DNA of 64,000 nt from Ixodes scapularis (Eukaryota; Arthropoda; Arachnida; Ixodida; Ixodidae). Below the pieces are notes generated by a model. That model was not told the DNA's origin, did not search any database, and worked only from the letters and a program-made list of their open reading frames with translations. Both the position numbers and the translations under genes were made by a program. Shown here piece after piece: positions 21,144 through 33,393 of this stretch (the stretch's first letter is position 1; every line of letters begins with the position of its first letter). Location of the stretch: contig NW_024609879.1 in assembly GCF_016920785.2 (NCBI RefSeq), forward strand, positions 15,997,145 to 16,061,144. Direction: 5' to 3'.

Positions 21144-21708
21144 GGACAACATGCTACCCGCTGTACACATACACGCTGGGAGACTGGGAGAAGAAACTTC
21201 GCTCCTTAATGCAGGCGTCATTCCGTGGCAACGCTTAACTGCCTTTGGCCAGCGCTGCGAACCAAAGGCATGAAAGGAGTATAAGAGTGAGAAACAAGTA
21301 GAGGTCTTTACTTGTGGCCTTCTTGTCTCATCAAAAAATCCCTGTCTAGGTTGCTCCTTGGACGGAGTTTTGTTTGAGGGAGGGAGGCCAACAAAGTTGC
21401 TGGAAATCAAATTCCCTACAAAGGGACAAACTGTGACTGCAAAAGCAGGCCTGCAGCTCTCTGGATCATGATCAGACAAGCAAATACATGCCACAGCAAC
21501 GCCACACCTACTATGCCCAGGTGCAACTCGAATGGTGCTTTTGGACATAAGGAAGTGCGACATGGTGATTTACGCTGACATAGATAAATCCATCCAAGTC
21601 ATTAGAGTGAACTTCAATGAAGCCTTTATTTGACAACTGTCCACTAAAGTGAAGGATCTGTACTTTACGCATGTGCTGCCGATTTTGTGCTCATCAGCAG
21701 ATGTTTAG
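21144..21708 (+). pseudogene. YqaJ-type (lambda-exonuclease family) nuclease relic
   Basis: YqaJ proteins are PD-(D/E)XK nucleases of phage recombination that also occur in arthropod mobile elements. After TCTTATTGCAG the frames give SLMQASFRGNA, CGLLVSSKNPCLGCSLDGV and GRPTKLLEIKFPTKGQ: the Asp of LDG and E-I-K are the metal-binding D and E-x-K of this fold. Later pieces, HTYYAQVQL, KCDMVIYADIDKSIQV and KVKDLYFTHVLP, fit the C-terminal half. In-frame stops and at least two shifts make it dead. An exon of possibly the same protein type lies far away at 60787. Confidence 0.68.
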
Positions 21709-23689
21709 TTAAGCAAACACTGCGTCATCTTAGTTGGTTAACCAACAGTGGCTTGCCACATGACCTTGTGGTGAAATGCCCAACACTGACAAAAGTCAAC
21801 ATCTCCTAGAAAACAAATTCAAAGTGCTGAATGTATGTTGTCGCGTAAAAAAGGTCGATGCCAGGCACAAACTGAACGCGACGTGATCATTTGGCTGGGA
21901 CCCCCATTCTCACCGATTGAATACAAGTCTCACCGGACCACTGACACAGCACTTGTTGGCCTTCTTTGGGCGACGTTGTGCATTTAGCACTTGGGATTTG
22001 TTATCTAGGGGGTGTTGTGAAAGCGTGCACTATCTTAATCACAAATAGCAGGGTCATGGGACCACGTGGAACCTAGCAGCCCGGCGCGCAACTGCAGTGC
22101 AACCGTATTGCTGCTGCTGCAGTTGCACACCGGTGTGCTAGAGTGCTCCTGGCACTTGATTACCACTACCACACTCCTTACACTTGATCGGCTGAGGTGA
22201 CCTGTAGCTTCTCTGAATAGGGTTTTTGAAGTTCTGTTGCATATTTGTATTATTTTGAAATAACTTTATTTTTAGTTATTTATAGTTCGCACATAATCAA
22301 TGGCCGAGTGTGTTAACACACTGCAGCTCGGTGCATATGGAGCGAAAGCTTGTGCTGCAGAATCCAGGGACACTGAAGTCAATGCCCACCTCTGTTCGTT
22401 TTCATCTGGATGAGCACCGCATTGTTGTGCATGTTGGCTTTGAGGTCAAACTGCATAATTCTCAATTATTTAAGCTTTCAGAATTCTGTACAATTTATTT
22501 AGATTATTTAAAAATATTTATTCTGGTTAAAGGCCAAAGCACACTTCGCGCTTTCCACTTTTCCCTGCCTTCTCCTCTCCTATATCCTCTCCACTTTTTA
22601 CCTTGACCGAACTTGGCTTCCCTCGCAGCTTAGGAGAGGGGAGCACTAAGAGGATTATCTTCCTTGCAGAAACCCGAGGTTTAATGTCGGCCTTTAAGTT
22701 CACCGGAGTATAAAATCTAGTATTTCTAGACCCTCAGTTTATGTAAAACACCTCTTCATGTTTAATATATGTGAAAATTGTAACTTTTGGGCCAATAAGT
22801 TCCAAGATTAACCTGCATGTTTGTTCTAAATGAAAGCTATTGTGAATTCTTTGGGTAGGTGCAATATTTGATTGACATATAGCCGCTGATGTATCATTCA
22901 AGAACTTGCGTTTCTCAGATACTAGCTTACAGGCTGCTACTCCGAGGTTTCCAATAAGAGGCCTCCTCACAGGTGTCTATAGAAAACTGTAATAATATGA
23001 GCATCACTTATTAGATTTCACTGAAAATTTATAAGTACACACACATACAAGCAACCAACAGAACAAAAAAGGATTGCATTAAAATAAAACTGTGAAGCAG
23101 ACAAGACGCCAGAAAAGTTCTGTATATGTTCACTATTATCAGGGAGACCTTACCCCCTTCTGTAAAAAGGGCACAAAAACAGTCCCTTTTAATGCTTACA
23201 AACAAAAATGAAACTAAACGAAATGCAGAACCGTAACAATTTTGTATTTAAACACCATGGATTAAAAAAAGAACTCCTACATGAACTTGTTACCTGCCCA
23301 AACAGAAGGGGATAAATTGGCTAAGTCACATGCAAGAATGAGCATGTCATTGGCTAGTGACACCATGTTCCAGGGTACCTTCTGGGACACTATCTTCAAG
23401 AGCTAAATTCTTTGAATTACCCTTTCCACGTAAACTCTTGACTTGACTTAAGAAGATCGCGAGGATGATTGCCCCTCTTTAGGGCAGCAGATCCGCCCAA
23501 AGACACCTCGGAACGCCAGCGAGGGAAGGAGACTGCCCATCGTAGACGTCCTGTGGGAGGTATTAGGGCAGCTAGTAAAGAGTCGGCGTAACGAGTACCC
23601 CCAGCGAAGTATCAGCTGCAGGCAGTAGCCCGGGGTGAGGAGGAACGAACAAAGGAGGGCGAGGGGCCCCCAACAAATAGAAGGAGGAA
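21709..23689. other. No firm gene
   Basis: No domain recognised. A frame at 22310-22490 is weakly coding-like. From about 23455 to 23690 the DNA is GC-rich and has Arg/Glu-rich frames on the plus strand that may be decayed ORF1 of the LINE relic that follows. Confidence 0.35.
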
Positions 23690-24050
23690 ACACAGGGGGG
23701 CAAAGGGCCTGAAAGCAAAAGGACGAAATAGGAGAGCAAAGAAAAAGCGGAGAGAAGTGAGGATTGCTTTCCTAAACATGCAAGGAGGAAGAAGGGCGGG
23801 GAAATGGGAAGCTTTCCAGATGGTTCAAGCAGACAGCAGACAGGGCTGTGTTTTTCTTTTTATTTTGTATTTGCCCGATCCCCCATATATCAACCTGGCG
23901 GTTCATTCCCCCGGCCCAGTGATAGTTGCAGGGATGTAGAGGGAAAGAAATTCGGTACATAAGTGAGGAGGAAAGCATTTTCTCAGGCTAGGTACCGCAA
24001 GCTACTGCCCATTACGAAGGGCATGGCCAATATCATCCATCCAACTTGCC
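23690..24050 (+). pseudogene. LINE relic: endonuclease start joined to 3' tail
   Basis: A basic stretch (KKRREV) leads into RIAFLNMQGGRRAGKW, which reads like the start of a LINE AP-type endonuclease (the N of NMQG). Within about 200 bases coding is lost and the segment ends in a CATCCATCC-type tail at 24034, similar to that at 42849. I infer a copy with most of ORF2 deleted. Confidence 0.45.
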
Positions 24051-24194
24051 TCTACTTGGCTGGGTACCTGGTGGAACTAGCGGGATGAACTGTGCTGGCT
24101 TGCAGGCCGTCAACCCAAACGTCTGGCTAGCGGCCACCCATTTCAGGGAGGACGCGACAATGGGACCACGACGGGACCACAACCTTCTATCATA

Positions 24195-24287
24195 TTATAA
24201 TAATAATGAAGTTTATTTCCCATTCAATACAGGAATGAACAGGGGAAAAAGCTGTTTAACAGCTTGACGGAGCCCCTGCTCCCTTAA
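24195..24287 (-). repeat. LINE 3' end with (ATT)n tail, minus strand
   Basis: TATTATAATAATAATG at the left followed by a short unique segment; on the minus strand this reads AATAAACTTCATTATTATTA, a typical polyadenylation signal plus (ATT)n tail. Only about 85 bases remain. Confidence 0.5.
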
Positions 24288-25006
24288 GGCGCTGTCACAC
24301 TACGGAAACAGTTGGAGGACTATGTCTGAGAACACGACGGAAACACGTGTCCGGCCACGCTGTCACATTGTGGCAACAGCAACTTGCGGGAAACATGTCG
24401 TTGTTGCCCGGAAACCATCTCTACCGACCTGTTGTCCGACGGTCGGATAACAGCCTGTCACACCAAGAAAGCATGTTGAACGACACAAAGTGCCTCCTCC
24501 CTCACCCACCATTCCTACCCAATCCTCTCTTTCGTTCATTTGTGCAGCGCGCAAAGTGCAACCGAAACCATTGCGTCGAGACGGTGCGTCCGTCGTGCTA
24601 GAGCGAACTCGGTCACGTCTTGTGCGCACTTGCGTTTAGCTACCACCGCCAACTGCTTCACCTCTCCGGGATGGCGCACGAAGTAGACACTGCTGTTGCG
24701 GCTGCTTTGGTGCTTCTATGAGCCGTCGACTCAGTTGACGAGACGGCACTGACCAAGAAGCCACGATCAAAGTGGACCAGCCAGTGGCTACAGAGAGTGC
24801 GCCAACAAGGCGCTTATGAAAATCTGATGAGGGAGTTGGCCCTAGAAGATTCCGAAGCATACCGCCGCTGGATCAGAATGGACACCGGCTCCTTTAGGAG
24901 CTTCTTGCAAGGGCGCGACCTTTGATCGAGAAAAGGCACACGAATTTCTGGTTGTGTGTCTCGGCTGGAGAGCAACTGGCAATGACACAGCGATATCTTG
25001 CCACTG
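24288..25006 (+). pseudogene. PIF/Harbinger (HARBI1-like) transposase first exon and 5' end
   Basis: GGCGCTGTCACACTACGG at 24288 directly after TTAA looks like a Harbinger terminus with a TAA/TTA target. The exon starts at ATG 24671; after a stop at residue 17 it gives KPRSKWTSQWLQRVRQQGAY, RELALEDSEAYRRWIRMD and, after a one-base shift near 24897, ARARPLIEKRHTNFW and SAGEQLAMTQRYLATG, ending at a GTAAGC donor. This is the N-terminal helical domain of HARBI1-like nucleases. The DDE exon was not found downstream, nor a matching right terminus. Confidence 0.68.
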
Positions 25007-25380
25007 GTAAGCCTTGCTTTATGTACGAACTCGTGCTGCTACAGCAGCCAGGAGTTCTCTATCTTGCCGGCACATTAGCCCGATGAAATTATTGCTAGAA
25101 ACAGCCTCCCTTTTCTTTGGGCCGCGACTACTCTCATGCGTAACGTTGTGCCGGTATCAACATAATGACCCTCCCTTCCCCCAAAAAAAAAGAAAATAAA
25201 TAAATGCCAGCATTTTTTTTTTTTTTTTGCGAGAGCGTTGTACCTGCTGTACCTGCTGTCACAGCCGCAAGTATATTGGGACCGCAAGGAAAGCTTGCCT
25301 GCTGAGTTGGATGGGTTTTGCGAAAAGGAGTGTCTAGAGTTCTTGTATAAAAATAAACGGTCAAAATCAGCTACTGAAGC
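25007..25380. other. No recognisable gene
   Basis: Probably Harbinger intron remnant; T-run at 25215-25229 and A-run at 25185. Confidence 0.4.
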
Positions 25381-25455
25381 AGTGGTGTAGCGTAGTGGAA
25401 AGGTGTCTGCTTTACACGCAGCAGACCCAGATTTGATCCACAGTGTGCGCTTACT
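25381..25455 (+). tRNA. tRNA-Val-like pseudogene or SINE head
   Basis: TAGCGTAGTGG at 25388 is a perfect A-box, an anticodon arm CTGC-TTTACAC-GCAG gives anticodon TAC, and AGATTTGATCC resembles a B-box. Acceptor pairing is poor and a T-run follows, so it is more likely a tRNA-derived SINE head or tRNA pseudogene than a working tRNA. Confidence 0.5.
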
Positions 25456-25740
25456 TTTTTTTTTTTTGGGGGGGTCAGAATTTTTTTTTTTGAAGTTTTA
25501 TTAATATTTACATTTCTTTTTTACAATTATTACTGAAAAAAAAACAAAAAAACACATGCTGTCGACGAAACTTTCGGAGGTGCATTGGGGGAACAGCGGT
25601 ATTTGCCAATGACCTTTCTGTGGTGCTGCAATCCTCCAGGATTGCATAAAGATATTATTATTGTTATTATATTATTATTGATTATTATTGTTATTATCGT
25701 CGAGGAGCTCATCTCCTCAGTTGCCCCTGTGGTTCTAGGT
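25455..25740. repeat. Homopolymer and (TTA)n microsatellite tract
   Basis: T-, G- and A-runs at 25455-25555 and a TTA/TTATTG-rich tract at 25655-25696; no coding content. Confidence 0.8.
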
Positions 25741-25927
25741 TCTATAGGGTACTGAGCTGAAACAAGAAAGTGACATTCTTCTTATAGGCTCTACATCAAA
25801 TGGAGGTGCAAACCAGCCACCAAAGTCACTGGGATCGGAGCAGCCGAAGGTAGCAATTCGTTTTGCATATAAACTTTTGATTTTATAACTTGACTTAAAT
25901 TCTCATAATTACCTTCTTTTTTTACAG

Positions 25928-26900
25928 GACCTAGCTAAAGACAAATTGTGCCACCCCAGCTCTGCAAGGTGTTGCAGACACAAGACCTGAAGATTGCAAG
26001 GCTGAAGCAAGAGGTTCTGAGGTTGCAGGCAGAGAACGCCCACCTAAATAAGGAAGTCGACGACTTGCAATCCAGGCAACTGACACTAAAGATGATCCGC
26101 CAAAACAAGGAAGACTATGCGTATTATACACACACATTCGATTTTGAGGTTTTTGAGGGTGTCTATGACTACTTGGCTTATTATGCTTCCTAGATGGAGT
26201 ATTGGGGCACCAACAGGTCACCTGACAAGACCAAGGGTCGGTCTTGAGAGTTTGAGCTAAAAGAGGAGTTTTTTATGGTGCTTGTTCATCTTCAAACAGG
26301 AATGTCAAGAAAAGAAATTGCTTGGAATTTTGGCATTTCTGAGGACCATTTTAGTATGGCGTTTGCAACTTGGCTGTAGAGGGCTGGAAGGCTACTTGCC
26401 TGCCACTTTAACGAAGTTCCCAGATACACGCGTGGTCTTTCAAAAGCCAACATCTCTAGCGGCCCAGCGGCAAACGTTTTCGTCCTACAACACTACAATA
26501 CAACAAGGTATTTGTTGGTTGTGCACCCGATGACTGCATCTGTTATATTTCGGAGCAGTGGAGAGGGTCTTCGTTTGACTGCATAATCATAGAGAAAAGA
26601 GGGCTCCTAGAACAACTTCAACTGGGCTATGCCATCATGGTCGACAAAGGTTTTAAGCTTAACGACCTGCCACCGGATGTGCGAATGCACATTCTTTGCT
26701 GGAAACCTAGAGAGCCGCAGATGGCCGAGAATGAGCTTCTGCACACCTAACACGTACCAAGTGCTTGTGTCATTGTTGAGCGTGCGATTGACAGAATCAA
26801 ACAATTTTACATTCTCAACAGACCTTTCCAAATCACAATGATTGACTTAGATGAGCAAATCTTTCACATTTGCTGCTATCCAAGCAACTTCGTGGCCCTC
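25928..26900 (+). pseudogene. ISL2EU-type transposase relic with coiled coil
   Basis: After TTTTTACAG an exon gives a leucine-heptad coiled coil (LKIARLKQEVLRLQAE), then YTHTFDFEVFEGVYDYL, MEYWGTNRS, ELKEEFFMVLVHLQTGMS and WNFGISEDHFSMAFATWL, which is the order of coiled coil, linker and HTH found between the THAP and DDE domains in ISL2EU transposases. Later fragments (VDKGFKLNDLP in a broken frame near 26645) fit the last catalytic region. Several stops and shifts are present. A small exon-like piece at 25790-25853 may be upstream coding. Same group as the relic at 8691. Confidence 0.68.
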
Positions 26901-27969
26901 TAATTAATGACAAAAAGCCACTGTTCAGCTGTCTCAATAGATTTTTCCCTCAATTACACAAACATTAATTCTGCCTTCTTGCACAGGAAATGGTGTGTCT
27001 TCATCTTGGCCAGATTCAGGCCGGATGTGATCTTGGTGATGATGCCAAATGACAGTGCCGTAGTTCTGTTTTACCCGCAGCTTGTAAGCCCACTCCTAGG
27101 CAAGATAGCAGCCTTCGGCCACTTGTTTGTTCCCAGGTCGGAAATTCAATGTACAAACTTTTTCGTTGACCCGAAACTTCTGTGCTCAATGCCTTCTTCG
27201 TGTCATCTGAAGGATCTGATGTCAAGCCATGTTGACTTCCAAGGACGGCTTGGGAGCATACAATCTTGTACGAAGACATCTCCCCAGCAGCAAAATCGCT
27301 GGTGGCTCTCCAGTCGTTCAATGTGCAACGTTGCGGTCACTTAGTAGAGACTCGTTAAAAGTTTGTTGCAACGCTGCCTTAAAGAGATACTGAATCAAAA
27401 CTTCAAATATACAGAAAATATCTAGAGATAAGTAAAATAGGATAAGATAAACCTGTAACTGATAATCACATAGCCATATTTTAAGCGGATGGCTATATTT
27501 TTCGTTCTAAATGCCTGGATGGTGAGCGCTTCAAAATCAGCCGTCGAAGAGCGCGATGCATCTCGGGAGATCCGGCCGATCCAGCGCGGTCTTGACGTCA
27601 TCATGCCTCGGAGGGCCGAGCGTACCGTAGTTATGAGTCTTGCCACTTGGAGGCGTCAACGTGTTACAATCTCGCAAATCTCGCTTAGTCAAAGTACACG
27701 AGGGCTGTAGCATACCGCGGAGCTGCCCCAAGTGAACGGTCACCAACCAACGCAACGAGAGTGGTGGGTATGATGACATTGATAAGGACGAAGACGCCGC
27801 CACGCCGCTACATCACCAGTGGCCATGATGGCCAAGAAGCGATTCGGCCTAGAGTCATATTTGTACGACCCGTCTGCTTTGTCTTCGTTGTCCGCAACAG
27901 GAAACAGCTTATTCATGGAACAATCTTACAGCAAAACCTAAGAAGAAATTTGTATTCACAAAGCGAAAT
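26901..27969. other. No firm gene
   Basis: TTAAAGAGATACTGAATC at 27381 looks like the start of a TTAA-type element but I found no matching right end. No domain in the open frames. Confidence 0.35.
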
Positions 27970-30325
27970 TATAATAATAATAATAATCCTAATCCTTTAT
28001 TTGTATAATGCCCCAGAACAACCTATTGGTTACAGTGTGGTGGCACATAAAAAGTTTAAAAAGAAAAAAAAAAACACCTGAAACAGTACTCAATCTAAAC
28101 CCCCCCCCCCCCCCCCCGTGACATATGCTCTCGAAATTAAAACATTTCACAATCAAAAAACAAAAATATGCATATCAAGTAGTCGTTTGTACGCAGCAAA
28201 ATTTAAGAATATGTCTGCATGAGTCGGAAATTCATTTAAACAAATTTGCATTCTAGCCAAAGGGGACGGTCTTGTTTGGATAGATCTATAAAACACGCTT
28301 GAGTTTCTAACGACTCGGGCCGGTACATGAAAGTTTAAAGATGACACAAGATTGCTATCAATTTGGCCGTGAACCACTTTGTATAAAAATGTAATGTCAC
28401 GAGCAATCCTTCTTTTTGAAAGGTTCTGGAGTGAAAGTTCTCTAAGAAGGTATTCATAATCAAAATAACATTTTCTATCAAAATATCTATCGTAAACAAG
28501 GCGTATAAATCGCTTCTGAACTCTTTCTATCCGTGCAGCATCGGTCATTGTTAGCGAATTCCACACTGAACTACAAAACTCAAGTTTAACTCGTACAACG
28601 GAACAAAACAATCGAACTACGCACATTATATTTGAAAAATCATGCGTCAAACGTGAAATCATCCCCATTGTTCAAAAGGCAGAAGCAACAATTTGTGTAA
28701 CATGATATGAAAAGGTAAGATTACTATCGAAATAAACACCAATTTCACAAACTTGTTCCACACGTTCAATAGTGGAATTACCGATAAAATATTGATGTAA
28801 AATTCTTTCGCGTTTTCTACACATAGATAGCACTTTTGTTTTATCTGGATTGACCAGCAAAAAGTTACATGAGCACCAGTTTGAGATACGTGATACATCT
28901 TCTTGCAAAAGAGCACAATCATCTTCCGACTGGATACTAAGTTAAAGCTTAATATTGTCCGCAAATAAGAGCAGTTTCGCATTTTGTATGCCCAATTCTA
29001 TATCACTGATGAATATAAGAAAAAGTAGCGGCCCCAAATTCGATCCCTGAAGGACTCCCGAAGTTGGAGTAAATACATCTGAGAAGCTATTCAAGATTCT
29101 TATTCTACTCTTTCTATCCGACAGATAACTACGAAATAAGTTAAAAAGAGACGACGAAACGCCGTATAAAGAGAACTTAAACAAGAGTAAGTCATGATTT
29201 ACCTTATCGAAGGCTTTTGATAAGTCAAAATACACAAATTCAACTTGCCCACGTGTAAGAACAAATGGGACAGTATACTCAAGGAGAGAACAAAGGTTTG
29301 TTTCTACTGAACGCCCTTTTATAAATCCATGCTGAACGGTGCTTAGTTTTCGACAAAAGTAAAAAGAAAGACGGGCATGTAAAACTATCTCAAAAACCTT
29401 TGAAAAAAAATACAACAAAGACACGGGGCGGTAGTTATCTACCCTAGACGCGTTACCGGCTTTGTGTATTGGCACTATCACTGACCTTTTCCAAAGACAT
29501 GAGAAAACACCATTTCTAAGCGATAGGTTAAATATGTGCATAAGTAAAGGGGCAAACAAATCAGCGCAACCTTTAATAATAAAGTTAGGTATTGTATCAT
29601 CTCCCGCCGACTTCTTCGGTTTTAATTTTTTAATTGCCTCTAAAATTTCATTTATGTCGACCTCACTAAATGTGAAATTGTCGTTCCAACCAGTAGCACA
29701 GATTGAAGACTTGCTTTTGAATTCTTCCTTGGAATAGCATTCACAAAAGTAAGTTTGGAATAAATTAGCTACTTTTTCAGGGTTTGTGACGTAGTCCATA
29801 TCAGTACGTAAATAAATATTTCTTGCAGACTCTTTCGTGTGCTTCCTGACAAATCGCCAGAATTTATCAGGCTCACGGTAGAGACTATTTTCTACCGATT
29901 TTTTATAAATTAATTTGTCGTGTTTAAACAGTTTCTTTACAAGTGCTCTGTAAACACTGAACTTTATGTACCATAACTCAATGCCGGTTCTTTTAAACAA
30001 TTTATGATAGTGTTCTTTTTTACGCATGTAGTGTTTCAGCTCCCTTGAGAACCAGAACTGGTATTTAGAAGGCTTAGACAATCGCTTTGGAATGAACGCA
30101 TCGATTGCATTTTTCACTATCTTCGTCAAGGATTCAGTCGCAGAATCTACACAGTTATCATGAAGAACCGTTGACCAGTTATTATCACGAAGGAACGTAT
30201 ATAAATCTAAATAATCACCCTTATGATAGTCATATCTGGTTAAATTTTGTCTGTCACGAGACCTCACCGGCAAAGAAAAACGTACGATGAAGGGCGGGTG
30301 AAAAACGAAAATTATCGCAAGTTTT
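27970..30325 (-). mobile_element. Jockey/CR1-group LINE, 5'-truncated, minus strand
   Basis: The minus-strand 3' end carries an (ATT)n tail (27970-27988) preceded by AATAAAGG. The coding part covers the RT and the C-terminal region without RNase H, which separates it from the I-type LINEs in this window. It starts near 30325 in what looks like the end of the endonuclease. The left flank (AAGCGAAATTAT) and a site near 30305 (AACGAAAATTAT) are similar but not identical, so a target duplication is only suggested. Confidence 0.8.
28153..30325 (-). pseudogene. LINE reverse transcriptase, inactivated
   Basis: Reading leftwards: VRFSLPVRSRDRQNL (linker after the endonuclease), KFWRFVRKHTKE, KKSAGDDTIPNF, NYRPVSLLYFFSKVFE, FVYFDLSKAFDKVNHDLL (motif A), GVLQGSNLGPLLFLIFISD (motif B) and FADN (28954-28965) where FADD is expected, followed by a stop at 28942. 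In other frames the protein continues with NWCSCNFLLVNPDKTKVLS, IGVYFDSNLTFSYHV and FCSSVWNSLTM to a stop at 28153. The D-to-N change in the catalytic pair plus three frame breaks make it non-functional. Confidence 0.85.
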
Positions 30326-32029
30326 TCGTAGGCTACGATGAAATCCTACGACCACACCTACAACAGCTACAAACCTTTATGCACTTTTTATGATGAAATC
30401 TACATCGCTGGCAACATCACTCGATTACGTTGTCGCGACCACCAACATGCTTTTCTATGTGCTCTCTGTGTGCGTCCCAACAAAAAAGAAACATTTGAAA
30501 CTGGACATTGCGGCGGAGACAAACGCTACAACCACGGATACCTGAAAAAGCTACGATAACAATCCCATCGACCAAGCGACCACCAAAGACTTGCTAGGCT
30601 TAGCAAAACGCTTCGACCACCCGAGACAAGACCATCTGCACACGACCGGCTGGCTTGATGGATGGAATACGCCCATGCGACCTTTGTGGGCCCTTCTCGT
30701 GTAAATAGTGTGAAAACCCTGACCTCTATTTTGGGGTAAGAAGGCCAGTCTTTCCCCTCGTCGTACCTAGCTTGTTTTCATGCAGCGGTAATGAACGCTC
30801 TTGTCAAAAAGGGACACTCTTCTCGATTCAATCTCCTTTTTTGTGTTATAGAGCTCATATAAACGTCATACGGATTACCTTTGCAACATGGAAACATACA
30901 CGTTTTATAGATGTCCATTTTATTCCGACATGATGGTACACCAACGCATGTCGAGTTAGAGCAGCTTTTGGAAGCGACTCAATGCCGGTCACATCTTTCT
31001 CTGCCGAGCGTCACGACAGCATCGAGTTGCCATTGTCTAGAGGCCCAGCGGTTCATAAAATCAGTTGTAAAAGATTGTTCCTGAAGCGGTTACTAAGAAA
31101 GCGGTAACATTGTGGTTCCGCCCCCAGTGCGAACAGGTATTTACGTGGATCTCGCTGACATTCTTTTACTTCAAAGGTATCTTCCTGGACGTTGGTTCTC
31201 TCCTGGATCCCTGAAGCCATGAAAAACGCCACAGCGATTTGTTTACATGCGCGCCAATTTGCAGAGCCGTACGGGCCATCTCTCCTTAGCAACGATGGTA
31301 GTTCTGTTGACTTCTTAGCGATCAAATTCGTTATCAGTTGCAGTCGACCAAGGCGGTCATCCAGTCATCAGTAAAGGTGGGTATTTGGGGAATGTTTAAA
31401 TAGACATTTTGTAGCGTGAATATTACAGTGCACGTACACCAATCCCTAAACCACACAAAATAAGCTTTGCCGGAAAGATCACCCGACACTAAAACGAACG
31501 GTGGCCAACTCTGCTGTTACTTCCTTCACCAAAGCCCCTCGGTACTACGTTCAGGCCTAAGTAATCTCTATGAGTGACCGTACTTCCCGTCATGGCGCTG
31601 CTCTTACAAACATGCTGTCTTCACGATATTCCATCGAAGCTTCACAGACATTCACAAAGTGGTTTTCGGTTATTGTTTTATTCAGTTTAAAATATGTTTT
31701 CTCGCGTTATCCTACGAATATTGGTATTGGTGAAGTCCTATCCCCTTCGGGCGCCACGTCCACAAATGTGCACGCCACGTTTACGCGCCAATCTAAAATA
31801 GTAGACGGAAGAGAAATTGCCTTTGAAGCGCACCGTTTACATTTGTGGACGCTGCTCTCTCTGGACCTGTGGCGCCATCTCGGGAAATCTCGGCGAAACG
31901 TTTTAGAAACCACGTGGAAGGATGGACGCCTCGACGTTCTATGGCGGAACGAGTAAGTGGCTCTCTTTTCTTGAAGTTTTCATTGATAATGCAGCATGTC
32001 TTGCAAAATGAAAAAATAGCTGCATGTAC
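30326..32029. other. No recognised gene; one unusual short frame
   Basis: A plus-strand frame at 30338-30559 (73 codons, Tyr/His/Cys-rich with LRCRDHQHAFLCALC) has no family I recognise. The 31570-31956 frame is likewise unassigned; its ends contain imperfect inverted words (CACAAATGTG, ACATTTGTGG) that suggest a small repeat around 31745-31860. Confidence 0.35.
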
Positions 32030-32033
32030 TTAA

Positions 32034-33393
32034 AGGGCAACTCTGGTCCATACTTTCGATTTTGGGATTATGACTGTTTTTAGTAGAGTCAGCGTCTCTG
32101 AATTGCAAGGTATAATTTTTTTCTCCTTATTGTGCGCAGTTTTAAAGATATCGACGTTTCAAAGTTTTGCTTGGGGCGCGGCCAACAAGACCGAAAGTAG
32201 CCGCTCGAGGCTCCGGCAACACTGGGAATCGGGTGCTATGTGAATGTGACGTCAAGATCGTTCTCGATCAACGAGTACGCAGGCCGAGCGGCACCTACCT
32301 CTGTTGCGCCAGCCATCTAAAGATAGGAGGTAAGCTGATATTGTTTTAATTCTGTATACGCGGTAGTTATCCAGCCCATGTAACACGAGTTAGTGCGTAT
32401 ACCCAAAAAGCTAGCAACTGAAAAACCCTTGAACTCGTGCGGTGCCATACTCGGCGGCCGCCGCCGTGCGTGCCTTATGCGCCGTACTCGTCACTTGTAT
32501 ACCCAAAAGCTAGCGACCGGAAAACGAGTGAACTCGTTCGCTGCCGTACTCGGCGGCTGTCGCCGTGTGTGCAGTCTTCCGTACTCTTCGCTAGGCCTAA
32601 ACTGTCATCAGGGCTCCGTGGATGGAGCGGCATTGCTCTACGCCGCGCTGCCAGTGACGTACAGTACTGGGGGCCCTCTCGCTTTCGCGCTGCTGGTCAG
32701 TCCCAGACACAAAGCTTTGAGGCTCTCCGGCGCGGGCCGCGGCGCCCGAACACACGTGTGCTGGACTGTACACGTCTGTTTTTTCATTCTTTTTTCCTCG
32801 CGCGCGTAAAAGCCGAAGTCCAAAGTCCACTCGTCGAACAGCGTTCACCCACACCTTCTCCAATTTCCGGTCCGTTGGAAACTTGTGAAAAAGCACCTCC
32901 GTGTTGCGCAGCGGGTTTTTTGAGCAGCCTACAGCGCTACAAGTTGCACTCGGCACCCTTCGAGGAACAGCTGGGCAGTCTTGGGCGCACCGAGTTGCTC
33001 GCTAAAACGAGTCTTGGGGTCCTCACAAACAAATAATCAAAAGGCTATACCGAAGCTACACGGGCTATAGATAAAAGCAACGGCTAAACACGCCAATCAC
33101 AAGCCGAAGTAGCGGTGGTAGCGGCTCAAAGAAGCGCACTCCGCGCAACGCCCGGACCGGAGAAAAAAAAAGAGAACGATACGGACGTCACGGCCCAATG
33201 TTGCTTTAGCGATCGGCAACCCGCTGGCCACCCGCTAAGGAGCAGCGGCTCGCGGCGGGTCGCATTTTTATTATCGGCATTAGTTGAGAATGCGGCGTCC
33301 GACAAGCGTGATATTTTGGCTGGGGTCGTATTTTGTGTCACTACATCGATATCAGTAATTTATTTCATTTTGAGTTTTGGCCCGAGTTGCCCT
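32034..33393. mobile_element. TTAA-flanked DNA element, AGGGCAACTC termini
   Basis: TTAA at 32030-32033 and 33394-33397 brackets a 1,360-bp element with inverted ends AGGGCAACTC (perfect 10 bases, imperfect for about 21). The same termini and target occur at 62323-63194. TTAA targets are used by piggyBac and Kolobok; a THAP exon inside favours Kolobok, but no transposase core was found, so it is non-autonomous. Internal direct repeats (two copies of a CCCAAAAGCTAGC / ACTCGGCGGC block around 32400-32560) are present. Confidence 0.8.
32822..32956 (-). pseudogene. THAP-domain first exon inside the TTAA element
   Basis: From the minus-strand ATG at 32954-32956: MPSATCSAVGCSKN, then LFHKFPTDRKLEKVWVNAVR and RVDF. 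The spacing of C-x4-C, the F-x-FP block and the Trp match the first half of a C2CH THAP zinc finger. The second half (CSxHF) was not found, so it is either an exon or a fragment captured by the element. Confidence 0.68.

Noticed and set aside
21135..21563. 142-codon minus-strand open frame
   Set aside because: Antisense to the YqaJ relic, whose motifs are on the plus strand.
27970..30325. Target-site duplication for the Jockey/CR1 LINE
   Set aside because: Only an imperfect 10-12 base similarity between flanks; AT-rich, so not claimed.
32437..33036. 199-codon plus-strand open frame
   Set aside because: Runs across a GC-rich TTAA element and antisense to its THAP exon; Arg/Ser/Pro-rich low complexity without a family.
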